The position numbers and the translations under genes were made by a program. From the NCBI RefSeq assembly GCF_002879855.1, contig NZ_PNYB01000008.1, positions 186,001 through 250,000 of the forward strand: a stretch of 64,000 nucleotides of DNA, read 5' to 3'. Positions 17,453-25,242 of this stretch are shown in pieces. The notes under the pieces were generated by a model that worked only from the letters and a program-made list of their open reading frames with translations, ran no database searches and had not been told where the DNA came from. This stretch comes from Trinickia soli. GTDB taxonomy: Bacteria > Pseudomonadota > Gammaproteobacteria > Burkholderiales > Burkholderiaceae. Each line of letters starts with the position of its first letter. Within the stretch, counting starts at the first letter, position 1.

Positions 17453-18361
17453 ATGCGCAGAAAGATCCCTTCGACCGGTGCGATGTGCGCGTTCGAATCG
17501 GCCGCACGGCATCAAAGCTTTACGAAGGCGGCCGATGAACTTGCCGTGACCCAAAGCGCCATATGCCGCCAAATCGGGACGCTGGAAGCATTCTTGGGCG
17601 TCAAGCTCTTTCGCCGCAGCCGTCGCGGCGTCGCGTTGACCGAGGCGGGGGTCGCTTATAGTCGCAAGGTCGCGGCACGTCTGGACGATTTCGAGCGCGA
17701 CACGCTCGAACTGATGGCGAAGGGGGGACAAGGGGCGACACTGGAACTCGCGGTCGTGCCGACTTTCGCCACGAAATGGTTGCTGCCGCGCCTGCCGATG
17801 TTCCATGCGCACTACCCGGACATCACAGTGAATCTGACGTCGCAGGCACGCCCGTTTTTATTCGAGGGGACTGAATTCGACGCGGCGATTCACGCGGGCC
17901 CTGGGATCTGGCCCGGCACGGAAGGTCTGCGGCTGATGGGAGAAAGCCTCATTGCGGTCTGCAGCCCGGCGCTCATTGCGCCGCGCAAGACCGTGGGCCG
18001 GACAGACTGGAGACGCTACCCGCTATTGCAGCAAAGCACGCGGCCGTATGCGTGGCGCGAGTGGTTCGCGTCGCGCGGCATGGAAGTCGAAGGCGACATG
18101 GCTGGACCGAGGCTCGAGCTGTTCTCGATGCTCGCCGAGGCAGCCAGGCAAGGGATGGGGATCGCCCTCATGCCTCGCTTTCTCGTGGAGGATGAACTCG
18201 ATCGCGGCGTACTGATTCAGGCGTCGGCGCACGAACTCCCGAGCAGCCGCTCGTACTATCTGATTTTTCCTGAGGAAAAAGCCGAACACGCAGCGCTCGG
18301 CCAGTTCCGCGACTGGATCGTCGCCCAAGCCGGCGCCAACAGCGCCGGCTCGGCTGTCTAG
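17453..18361 (+). CDS. LysR-family regulator (GcvA-like), probable activator of the glutarate operon
   Basis: A 302-residue LysR-type regulator. The N-terminal HTH is FESAARHQSFTKAADELAVT then QSAICRQIGTLEAFLGVKLF, and the rest is the substrate-binding effector domain. The ATG at 17453 has a GGCAGGAG ribosome site. It is transcribed divergently from gcdH across a 130-base gap. In pseudomonads a GcvA-like LysR protein (GcdR) activates gcdH in response to glutarate, and the same role is inferred here from position. It ends 5 bases before the convergent porin gene. Confidence 0.88.
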   Translation: MRRKIPSTGAMCAFESAARHQSFTKAADELAVTQSAICRQIGTLEAFLGVKLFRRSRRGVALTEAGVAYSRKVAARLDDFERDTLELMAKGGQGATLELAVVPTFATKWLLPRLPMFHAHYPDITVNLTSQARPFLFEGTEFDAAIHAGPGIWPGTEGLRLMGESLIAVCSPALIAPRKTVGRTDWRRYPLLQQSTRPYAWREWFASRGMEVEGDMAGPRLELFSMLAEAARQGMGIALMPRFLVEDELDRGVLIQASAHELPSSRSYYLIFPEEKAEHAALGQFRDWIVAQAGANSAGSAV

Positions 18362-18366
18362 CTCGC

Positions 18367-19521
18367 TCAGAACTTGTGGCGCAGCCCGACGCTGGTCAAG
18401 AACTGATGATTCGTCGACGAAGGGCCGCCGCTGCCGCCGATGAACGCGCCGTTGAATATTGTTGCGCCGGCCCCGCGCACCGTCTGATACTCGGCCATCA
18501 AATACAGGTCCGTGCGTTTGGAAAGCGAATATGCCGTCATCAGATTGAACTGATTCCAGCGCGGTTTCGCATTCACGGTAGCGTTCGAATAGCGGCCATC
18601 GGTGAACGTATATGACGCGGCAACGACCCACGCCGGATTGATCAGATAGCGGATGTTCGCCTCATAGTTGTCGAACGTCAGATCGGTCAGCGATCCGGTC
18701 GACTGCGGAGCCAGCGTACTGCCGCGGTAAACCGCGCTGCTGCTGCCGTAGTGCGAATGACTCCAGACGAGCCCTAGCGTCGCCGGCCCGATCGTATAGC
18801 CCGCCCCAACGCCCCAGACCTGCTGAATCGCGGCATGGAACGTGGCGTCACCCGAGGTCGATGAACCGTCGAGTGCGCCTGCCGCGCCATCGCCTGGGTT
18901 GTCGATGCGCATATACGCCGTGCTGATCGTGAGTGGCCCCCTGCTGTAACTCGCCCCTGCGCTGAAAGCGCGATTGTCGGAGTAATCTCCCGCTTTGTTC
19001 GAGAACGCGTACAGGCCACCAAACTTCAGTCCACTAAAATCCGTACTCGCAAATTTGACTGCATTGTCGAGCCGGAAGAAATCGCCGAAGTTGTCGTTGT
19101 CCATCGGGTGCATGAACTCCAGCCCGCCGACGAAGCTCTGGGCGAGGCTTCGCGGCGCCAGGTAATCGACCACGGAGTCATACTGGCGTCCCAATGTCAC
19201 CGCGCCGTATGCGTTGGACATGCCCACCCATGCCTGCCGGCCGAACAACCGCCCACCTTGCTGCAGCGTGCCGTTGGTTCCAGTGAAGCCGTTTTCCAAT
19301 TTGAAAATCACCTTCAACCCACCACCGATCTCCTCAGCCCCCGTCAGCCCCCAGCGATCGCCGACGATGTTGCCGGTGGAAGCGAAAACGGCACTGTGCC
19401 CCCGCTGGTTATTGACATACGAAATGCCGTTATCGATCAGGCCATATAACGTCACCGAGCTTTGCGCGTGAGCCGCTGCGCATAGACAGCTTCCGATCGC
19501 GAGTGCGAGTTGCCGCTTCAT
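18367..19521 (-). CDS. Outer-membrane porin (Porin_4 type), LacI-regulon member
   Basis: A 384-residue beta-barrel porin with the signal peptide MKRQLALAIGSCLCAAAHA and the mature start QSSVTLYGLIDNGISYVNN. Internal repeats of aromatic-rich strands (NAYGAVTLGRQYDSV, GLKFGGLYAFSNKAGDYSDN) and a C-terminal Phe (VGLRHKF) mark a Burkholderia-type trimeric porin of normal length. An operator of the LacI motif and a -35/-10 pair lie upstream at 19622-19671. It probably admits the substrate of this regulon. A second porin at 43588 belongs to the GntR regulon. Confidence 0.92.
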   Translation of the reverse strand: MKRQLALAIGSCLCAAAHAQSSVTLYGLIDNGISYVNNQRGHSAVFASTGNIVGDRWGLTGAEEIGGGLKVIFKLENGFTGTNGTLQQGGRLFGRQAWVGMSNAYGAVTLGRQYDSVVDYLAPRSLAQSFVGGLEFMHPMDNDNFGDFFRLDNAVKFASTDFSGLKFGGLYAFSNKAGDYSDNRAFSAGASYSRGPLTISTAYMRIDNPGDGAAGALDGSSTSGDATFHAAIQQVWGVGAGYTIGPATLGLVWSHSHYGSSSAVYRGSTLAPQSTGSLTDLTFDNYEANIRYLINPAWVVAASYTFTDGRYSNATVNAKPRWNQFNLMTAYSLSKRTDLYLMAEYQTVRGAGATIFNGAFIGGSGGPSSTNHQFLTSVGLRHKF

Positions 19522-19620
19522 ACATGTCTCCTGATTCTTGTGTATAGGTCGTCGAGGTCGTCTTCATTGTGTTGGTGCGATCGAGCGCGCGACATCGCGG
19601 GGTCACCGTGTGGTAGCACG

Positions 19621-19671
19621 CGCTAACGTTAGCACTGAAGCGGAGCATATTTGGTCGGCGCCCGTTGTCAA
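19621..19671 (-). promoter_or_regulatory. Porin promoter with LacI-type operator
   Basis: On the minus strand, TTGACA (19671-19666) and TATGCT (19649-19644) are 16 bases apart. The perfect palindrome GCTAACGTTAGC follows at 19633-19622, about 4-15 bases past the expected start of transcription and 100 bases before the porin ATG. Confidence 0.78.
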
Positions 19672-19773
19672 ATCGGGGTTTTCGATAACCTTCATTCAAG
19701 CCGAGCCCAGACTTGGTAGCACGAGATTGCCTGCAGATGGCGCAACACCTCGCTTGGCACCTGGGAATTTTAA

Positions 19774-19787
19774 TGCTAACGTTTGAA
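19774..19787 (+). promoter_or_regulatory. Imperfect LacI-type operator before the 2-hydroxyacid dehydrogenase gene
   Basis: TGCTAACGTTTGAA keeps the left half and centre of the motif but has a degraded right half. It lies 34 bases before the ATG at 19821 and 153 bases, centre to centre, from the perfect site of the divergent porin promoter. Confidence 0.6.
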
Positions 19788-19820
19788 CATATTCATTCGT
19801 TTCTACGGACAGAGCCCCTC

Positions 19821-20783
19821 ATGAGCGACACCGTTTTTCTGACCGACTACGCATGGCCCGACGACAGCGTCGAGCGCGCGATCATCGAATCCGCCGGGAT
19901 GACATTGGTGAGCGGTCCGGCGTCGCCGGCTGCGGCTTCATCGATCGAAGCGCTTGTGCAAGAGCATCGCCCGACCGGCATCATGACCTGCTGGGCGCCG
20001 GTATCGGCTCGGGCGATCGAGGCCGCCCCCGATCTGAAAATCGTCGCGAGGCTCGGCGTGGGGCTCGACAACATCGCCGTCGAGGCGGCCACGGCGCGTG
20101 GCGTTCTCGTCACGAACGTGCCTGACTACTGCGTCGAGGAAGTGTCGGATCACGCGATCGGTTTCGCGCTGGCGTGGACGCGCGGCCTCGTGCAGTTCGA
20201 TCGCGAGGTTCATGCCGGACGATGGATGCCCTCCGGTGCGCGGCTGCGCCGCTTGGCCTCGCTCACGTGCGGATTGATCGGCTATGGCCGCATCGGGCGG
20301 GCGACGGCACGCAAGTTCGCTGCCTTTGGTTGCCGCGTGCTGGCGCATGATCCTTTCATGCCCGCCGACGCAGGCGGCGTAGAGGCGGTAGGCCTCGATG
20401 CATTGCTCGCGCGAAGCGACATCGTGGTCGTTCATGCGCCGCTGACCAACGGCACGCATCACCTCATCGATCGCGAGCGGGTTTCGCTCATGAAGCCCGG
20501 CAGCTTGCTGATCAACGTGAGCCGCGGCGCGATCGTCGATACGGATGCTGTCGTGCAAGCGCTGCAAAGCGGCCGACTCTCCGCGGCCGCGCTCGATGTC
20601 ATCGAATCCGAGCCGGCGGTGCCGCCTGCATTGCTCGAACAGCCGGGCGCCATGCTGACGCCGCATGTTGCCTTCTCCTCGGATGCATCGCTGCTGGAAT
20701 TGCGCAGGCGCGCTGCCGAAGAAGTCGTGCGCGTCTTGCGCGGCGAAGCTCCACTCAACCCGTGCAATCTGCGCAAGCCATGA
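19821..20783 (+). CDS. D-isomer-specific 2-hydroxyacid dehydrogenase
   Basis: A 320-residue NAD(P)-dependent dehydrogenase. The nucleotide-binding motif is GLIGYGRIGRATA near 152-164. The catalytic triad is Arg in NVSRGAIVDTDA, Glu in DVIESEP and His in MLTPHVAF near 291. The ATG at 19821 begins the normal N-terminus (SDTVFLTDYAW). Family members reduce 2-keto acids such as hydroxypyruvate or glyoxylate, or oxidise D-2-hydroxy acids. It lies behind an operator of the LacI type and is followed after 40 bases by a kinase-fold gene. The exact substrate is not readable. Confidence 0.88.
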   Translation: MSDTVFLTDYAWPDDSVERAIIESAGMTLVSGPASPAAASSIEALVQEHRPTGIMTCWAPVSARAIEAAPDLKIVARLGVGLDNIAVEAATARGVLVTNVPDYCVEEVSDHAIGFALAWTRGLVQFDREVHAGRWMPSGARLRRLASLTCGLIGYGRIGRATARKFAAFGCRVLAHDPFMPADAGGVEAVGLDALLARSDIVVVHAPLTNGTHHLIDRERVSLMKPGSLLINVSRGAIVDTDAVVQALQSGRLSAAALDVIESEPAVPPALLEQPGAMLTPHVAFSSDASLLELRRRAAEEVVRVLRGEAPLNPCNLRKP

Positions 20784-20823
20784 TTGCCGCACTGCGTATC
20801 CGTTTCCAATTACTGCGCCGCAC

Positions 20824-21855
20824 ATGATGAATGAACGAAACAGCCCGGACCCACGGCTCGACGCCTTTCTTATCGAGCATCGGCTCGCGGCGCCGAATGA
20901 ATCCGCATCTTGGCACCCTTTGACAGGAGGCGTGTCGTCCGATATTTGGCGTGTCGATCTGGCTGATCGCTCGCTGTGCGTGAAGCGCGCGCTGTCTACG
21001 CTGAAAGTTGCCGCTCAATGGCAAGCCCCTGTCTCGCGCAACGCCTATGAATGGGCCTGGATGCAGTTCGCCGCACAGCACTGCCCGGACAACGTCCCCA
21101 CGCCGCTTGCCCATGACCCGGCGCTCGGCGTATTCGCGATGTCTTTTCTTTCGCCTGCCGAACATCCTGTCTGGAAGCAGCAGCTGATGGCCGGTCAAGT
21201 CGAGATCGAGACGGCAAAGGCCGTCGGCCATCTCATCGGCAGCTTGCATGCGGCAAGCGCCGAGAGCAGCGAGCTTGCCAAGGCATTCGACACGCGCGAG
21301 AACTTTCATGCGCTGCGGCTGGACCCTTATCTCATCGCCACGTCCGCACGCCACCCGGCACTGGCCTCGCGATTGGAGGCGCTCGCTCGTCGCACGGCCT
21401 CTGTCCGCACGGCCCTCGTGCATGGCGACGTCAGCCCGAAGAACATCCTCATCGGCCCGATGGGTCCGGTGCTGCTCGATGCCGAATGCGCCTGGTTCGG
21501 CGATCCGGCATTCGATCTTGCCTTCTGCCTGAACCACTTGTTGCTCAAATGCCTCGTTCGCCCCGATCAGGTCGATGCGTTGATCGTTTCCTTCAAGGCG
21601 CTGACCGAAGCCTACTTCGACGAAGCCGACTGGGAACTGCGCGCCGGCCTCGAAGCACGTGCCGCGGCATTACTGCCGGCGTTGCTGTTGGCTCGCGTCG
21701 ACGGAAAATCCCCGGCAGAGTATCTGAACGACGAGCGGCTGCGAGATCAGGTCCGACGGATCGCCGTTCCACTTCTGTACGAGCCCGTGGCGGATCTTTG
21801 TCAGGTCGCGGCGGCGTGGGTAGAGGGCATCGGTCGGCATAGGCTGCAGCGCTGA
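20824..21855 (+). CDS. APH-fold phosphotransferase (small-molecule kinase)
   Basis: A 343-residue aminoglycoside-phosphotransferase-like kinase. The catalytic loop VHGDVSPKNILI (near 200-211) and the metal-binding LLDAECAWFGDPAFDLAF (near 218-235) are intact, and the N-terminal part has a nucleotide-binding lobe (LTGGVSSDIWRVDL, LCVKRAL). An ATG two codons or one codon in (20824 or 20827) is possible. Such kinases phosphorylate hydroxyls of sugars, amino alcohols or antibiotics. Here it follows a 2-hydroxyacid dehydrogenase in the same direction, so a metabolic hydroxy-acid or sugar-like substrate is more likely than a drug. Confidence 0.8.
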   Translation: MMNERNSPDPRLDAFLIEHRLAAPNESASWHPLTGGVSSDIWRVDLADRSLCVKRALSTLKVAAQWQAPVSRNAYEWAWMQFAAQHCPDNVPTPLAHDPALGVFAMSFLSPAEHPVWKQQLMAGQVEIETAKAVGHLIGSLHAASAESSELAKAFDTRENFHALRLDPYLIATSARHPALASRLEALARRTASVRTALVHGDVSPKNILIGPMGPVLLDAECAWFGDPAFDLAFCLNHLLLKCLVRPDQVDALIVSFKALTEAYFDEADWELRAGLEARAAALLPALLLARVDGKSPAEYLNDERLRDQVRRIAVPLLYEPVADLCQVAAAWVEGIGRHRLQR

Positions 21856-21910
21856 AGATGCCCCGCGCGAGCGCGCAATCGAAGAACAATAATCTCGGAG
21901 ACCGGCGGCC

Positions 21911-23479
21911 ATGCACGCTGACAAGACGACCAGCGGCGTCGAGTATGTGCTCGACGATTCGATTGCCATGATTTCGAAAGGCAATCTCGATGGCAAGATC
22001 ACCTACGCCAATCGGGATTTCATCCGCGTAAGCGGGTATGCCGAAGAGGAACTGCTCGGTGCGCCGCAAAGCATGCTGGCGCATCCCGACACGCCGCATC
22101 AGGTCTTCGAGGACTTCCTACGCACGGTCAAGTCGAACAAGACATGGACGGGCATTGCAAAGGGCCTGCGCAAGAGCGGGGATCATTTCTGGGTAGAAAT
22201 GACCGCTGCGCCGATCTACCAGAATCGCCGTGTTGCCGGGTACATTACGATCCGCGCGAAGGCAACTGCCGAAAGGATCCGTTTCGCCGACGAAGCCTAT
22301 ACGGCAATGAAAAACGGAAGCGCTGACGTCGCCTTGGATGGAGGCAGGATCGTCAAGCGATCCACGTTCAGGCGCTTGCGAAGCGTGCAGCACCTTTCCG
22401 TCGCGGCGAAGATGAATACCCTCATTGCACTTACGGCCGCCCTGTTTGGGAGCAACCTGGCTGTGCTCGCGCATCCAGGCAGCGCCTCCGGCCGATGGAT
22501 CGTATCGTCCTCGGCAGCAGGCATCGCCTGCTGCCTGCTCTCGTCACTGCTTTTTCGTCACGGCCTGATCAGGCCGTTCGCGCGGATCAAAGATCATATC
22601 GACGATTTGGGCGAAGGCAACCTCTCTCGAGCCATCGAAGCATATGGCGACGGCGAAGCCGCGCAGATTCAGCACGCGTTGCGCATTCTCCAAATCAATC
22701 TCACGCTGCTGGTTTCGCAAATCAAGGAAACGACTGCGCTCGTCAGCAACGGCGTCGCCGAAATCGCATCGGGCAACACCGATCTTTCCGCGCGAACGGA
22801 AGCCCAAGCCGCTTCCCTGACTCAGATCGCCGCCTCGATGGCAAAGCTCACTGCGATGGTTGCGAACAATTCGGAAAGCGCACGCGAGGCGAATGTGTTG
22901 TCGACGACCACTTCGAGCGTCGCGGCAAAAGGCAGGCAGGCCGTCGGCAAAGTCATCGAAACCATGGTGTCGATCGAAGACAGTTCGCGCAGAATCGTCG
23001 ACATCATCGGCGTAATTGACGGCATCGCTTTCCAGACCAATATTCTCGCGCTGAACGCCGCCGTGGAAGCGGCACGTGCCGGCGTGCAAGGGCGCGGCTT
23101 CGCGGTAGTTGCGGGGGAAGTGCGCAACCTCGCACGGCGTTGCGCCGATGCCGCGAAGGAAATCAAATCGTTGATCGGAGACTGCACCACGCGAGTCGAA
23201 GGCGGCAGCCAGCTCGTCAGCAATGCGGGAGAAATCATGACCGACATTGTCGCAGCCGTCGAGCGCGTGACGATGGTGCTGGGCGATATCGCGACCGCGA
23301 GCCGATCGCAAAGCGACGGAATCACGCAAGTCAATGAGGCACTGGCTCAGCTCGAGCATACGACGGAGCGCAATGCAGGCCTCGTGGATCAGGCCGGCAT
23401 CGAATCTCGGCGCATGCGGGAAGAAGCCGGCAAGCTGGCGAGATTGGTCGAGGCGTTCAAGCTTTCGAGTCTCGCGTAG
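21911..23479 (+). CDS. Methyl-accepting chemotaxis protein with N-terminal PAS domain (Aer-like)
   Basis: A 522-residue chemoreceptor. Residues about 10-115 form a PAS domain (YANRDFIRVSGYAEEELLG, HFWVEMTAAPIYQNRRVAGY). Two membrane helices follow near 170-217 with a very short periplasmic part, then HAMP and a signalling domain with the conserved hairpin tip QTNILALNAAVEAARAG near 377-393. The layout resembles the redox sensor Aer, so it likely senses internal energy state during catabolism rather than an external ligand. It starts 55 bases after the kinase gene and may be co-transcribed. Confidence 0.9.
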   Translation: MHADKTTSGVEYVLDDSIAMISKGNLDGKITYANRDFIRVSGYAEEELLGAPQSMLAHPDTPHQVFEDFLRTVKSNKTWTGIAKGLRKSGDHFWVEMTAAPIYQNRRVAGYITIRAKATAERIRFADEAYTAMKNGSADVALDGGRIVKRSTFRRLRSVQHLSVAAKMNTLIALTAALFGSNLAVLAHPGSASGRWIVSSSAAGIACCLLSSLLFRHGLIRPFARIKDHIDDLGEGNLSRAIEAYGDGEAAQIQHALRILQINLTLLVSQIKETTALVSNGVAEIASGNTDLSARTEAQAASLTQIAASMAKLTAMVANNSESAREANVLSTTTSSVAAKGRQAVGKVIETMVSIEDSSRRIVDIIGVIDGIAFQTNILALNAAVEAARAGVQGRGFAVVAGEVRNLARRCADAAKEIKSLIGDCTTRVEGGSQLVSNAGEIMTDIVAAVERVTMVLGDIATASRSQSDGITQVNEALAQLEHTTERNAGLVDQAGIESRRMREEAGKLARLVEAFKLSSLA

Positions 23480-23493
23480 ATGGGTTCTGCGAC

Positions 23494-23514
23494 GCCCTCA
23501 AGACGCTTGAGGGC
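23494..23514. terminator. Hairpin between the convergent chemoreceptor and FAH genes
   Basis: GCCCTCAAG and CTTGAGGGC, perfect 9-base arms with loop ACG, lie 15 bases after the chemoreceptor stop. No T-run follows on either strand, so it is at best a weak terminator or a transcript-end stabiliser. Confidence 0.45.
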
Positions 23515-23588
23515 GCCCTGCTCCAGCGCCGAGAAACGAACTCAGGTACCCTGGAACCGGGTCGAAGCAAGCTGCGAGACACACCACT

Positions 23589-24392
23589 TCAATCGCGGCG
23601 ATCTCGAGGCAACGCCTCCGCCACGACGGAATTGCGCAGCACGCCGATCGCAGGAATCTCGACTTCGATCGTGTCCCCCACCTGGATTGGGCCGACCCCG
23701 GCGGGCGTCCCGGTCATGATGACATCGCCGGGAAGCAGCGTCACGAATCGGCTCAGGTAAGCGATCAGGTAAGGCACTGGAAACAATAGATCGCGCGTGT
23801 TGCCGTTCTGCCGCACCTCTCCATTCAAACGCGTGATGATCTGCAGATTCGACGGATCAAGCCCGGTTACGATTGCTGGCCCGAGCGGAGCAAACGTGTC
23901 ATACCCTTTGCCCGCGAATAGACATCCGAACGCACTCTCGCGTCGTTGCAGCACTCTGTCGCTGACATCGTTGCCGCATGTGTAGCCGAGCACGTAGTCC
24001 AATGCCTGCACTTCAGGCACATGACGCGCAACTTTGCCCATCACGACGCACAACTCCCCCTCGAAATGGATGATCTCCCCATCCGACGGATAGACGATCG
24101 ACTCGTCGGGACCGATGACCGCGGTGCCCGGCTTCATGAAGAGAACCGGCAGATCGGGCACCGGCTTGCCGACCTCATTCGAATGCGCCTTGTAGTTGTA
24201 GCCCAGACCGAAGATACGAGGCTGATCCACCGGCGCGAGTATTCGTAGGTCGCTTACGAGATCGAGTTCGCCGCTGGGTCGCAGCCCCTCAAACGGCGAG
24301 GCCGCCAAGCGAGCGATCGTGCCGTCGCACTGCACCATGCCGTAGTGGATCGATCCGCCCAATGCGTATCGAACAATATGATGGGATGACAA
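23589..24392 (-). CDS. Fumarylacetoacetate hydrolase family protein, LacI-regulon member
   Basis: A 267-residue FAH-family enzyme. The metal ligands are in IIHFEGELCVVMG (Glu-x-Glu near 119-121) and in CGNDVSDRV (Asp near 151). IFGLGYNYKAHSNEVGKP and VIMTGTPAGVGPIQVGD match the family core. The start is TTG at 24392 with an AGGAGG ribosome site 6 bases before it. A promoter overlapped by a LacI-type operator lies directly upstream. The family cleaves or isomerises ring-fission products, which fits the extradiol-type gene in the same regulon. Confidence 0.88.
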   Translation of the reverse strand: MSSHHIVRYALGGSIHYGMVQCDGTIARLAASPFEGLRPSGELDLVSDLRILAPVDQPRIFGLGYNYKAHSNEVGKPVPDLPVLFMKPGTAVIGPDESIVYPSDGEIIHFEGELCVVMGKVARHVPEVQALDYVLGYTCGNDVSDRVLQRRESAFGCLFAGKGYDTFAPLGPAIVTGLDPSNLQIITRLNGEVRQNGNTRDLLFPVPYLIAYLSRFVTLLPGDVIMTGTPAGVGPIQVGDTIEVEIPAIGVLRNSVVAEALPRDRRD

Positions 24393-24417
24393 GAAGACCT
24401 CCTCTCTTACTTTAATG

Positions 24418-24451
24418 TGCTAACGTTAGCGCATCGGGCAAGCACAGTCAA
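24418..24451 (-). promoter_or_regulatory. FAH-gene promoter with operator covering the -10 box
   Basis: On the minus strand, TTGACT (24451-24446) and TAACGT (24428-24423) are 17 bases apart. The -10 box lies inside the perfect palindrome GCTAACGTTAGC (24419-24430), so repressor and RNA polymerase would exclude each other. Confidence 0.8.
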
Positions 24452-24487
24452 TCGACGGTTTATCGGGGCAAACCGCTCGACACCCTA

Positions 24488-24534
24488 TTGACAATTGGCG
24501 CGCCCCTCTGCCAGAATTTATGCCAACGTTAGCA
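24488..24534 (+). promoter_or_regulatory. Cupin-gene promoter with LacI-type operator at the start site
   Basis: TTGACA (24488-24493) and CAGAAT (24512-24517) are 18 bases apart. TGCCAACGTTAGCA (24521-24534), one mismatch from the consensus palindrome, covers the expected start of transcription. It lies 103 bases from the operator of the divergent FAH promoter. Confidence 0.78.
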
Positions 24535-24554
24535 CTTCAGGAGGCACGGCCGCT

Positions 24555-25130
24555 ATGAGCACATCGGGTTCTTCCGCAACGAACGGCGTGCCCTTGGCGA
24601 TCCGCCGCATCGTCACCGGTCACGACGAGCATGGCGCGTCGATGGTTGCCCTCGATGGCGCCGCACCGCGCTCCGACGCCTTCGTCCATATCCGGGGCAT
24701 GATGTCGCGGCTCATCTGGGCGACCGATCCGCTCCCTACGCTGCCGTTCGACGCCCAGGACCCGACCGTATCGGTCAAAAGCATCGTTCCGCCCCAGTCG
24801 GGCACGCGGTTCCTCGTGGTGACGTTTCCGCCTGACAGCGTGTTCTTCGCGCCGGACTTCGACCCCGCCGCTGCCACTGCGGAGAACCTGGCTATGAGCC
24901 CGGGGCTCGCCGAGTTGTTCGAGGCCGACGGTATGCACGCGACGCCGACCATCGACTACGGCATCGTCCTCGATGGCGAGATTTGGCTCGAGCTCGACGA
25001 CGGCCGCGCCGAACTCCTGCATCAACATGACGTGATCGTTCAGAACGGGACACGTCACGCTTGGCGCAACAAAAGCCATCTATCGGCCACCCTTGCGTTC
25101 ATCTTGATCGGAGCCGCTCGGGAACGCTGA
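24555..25130 (+). CDS. Cupin-domain protein, LacI-regulon member
   Basis: A 191-residue protein. The C-terminal half is a cupin barrel: IDYGIVLDGEIWLELDDG near 134-151, then RHAWRNKSHLSATLAFILIG to the end. The N-terminal half (IRRIVTGHDEHGASMVALDG) is shared with the paralogue at 35372-35911, which suggests a common substrate class. The ATG at 24555 is 20 bases after the operator. Metal-binding histidines are sparse, so the catalytic role (isomerase, sensor or dioxygenase-like) is unclear. Confidence 0.8.
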   Translation: MSTSGSSATNGVPLAIRRIVTGHDEHGASMVALDGAAPRSDAFVHIRGMMSRLIWATDPLPTLPFDAQDPTVSVKSIVPPQSGTRFLVVTFPPDSVFFAPDFDPAAATAENLAMSPGLAELFEADGMHATPTIDYGIVLDGEIWLELDDGRAELLHQHDVIVQNGTRHAWRNKSHLSATLAFILIGAARER

Positions 25131-25242
25131 CCTTGGTGAACCGGGTGAGCTCGTTCGACATAGTTGCGAACCCAACTGCCTTGTCGAACCAAATACACGT
25201 AGCACTTTACGCAAGTCTATATAGAGAAGATAGAGAAGACAT

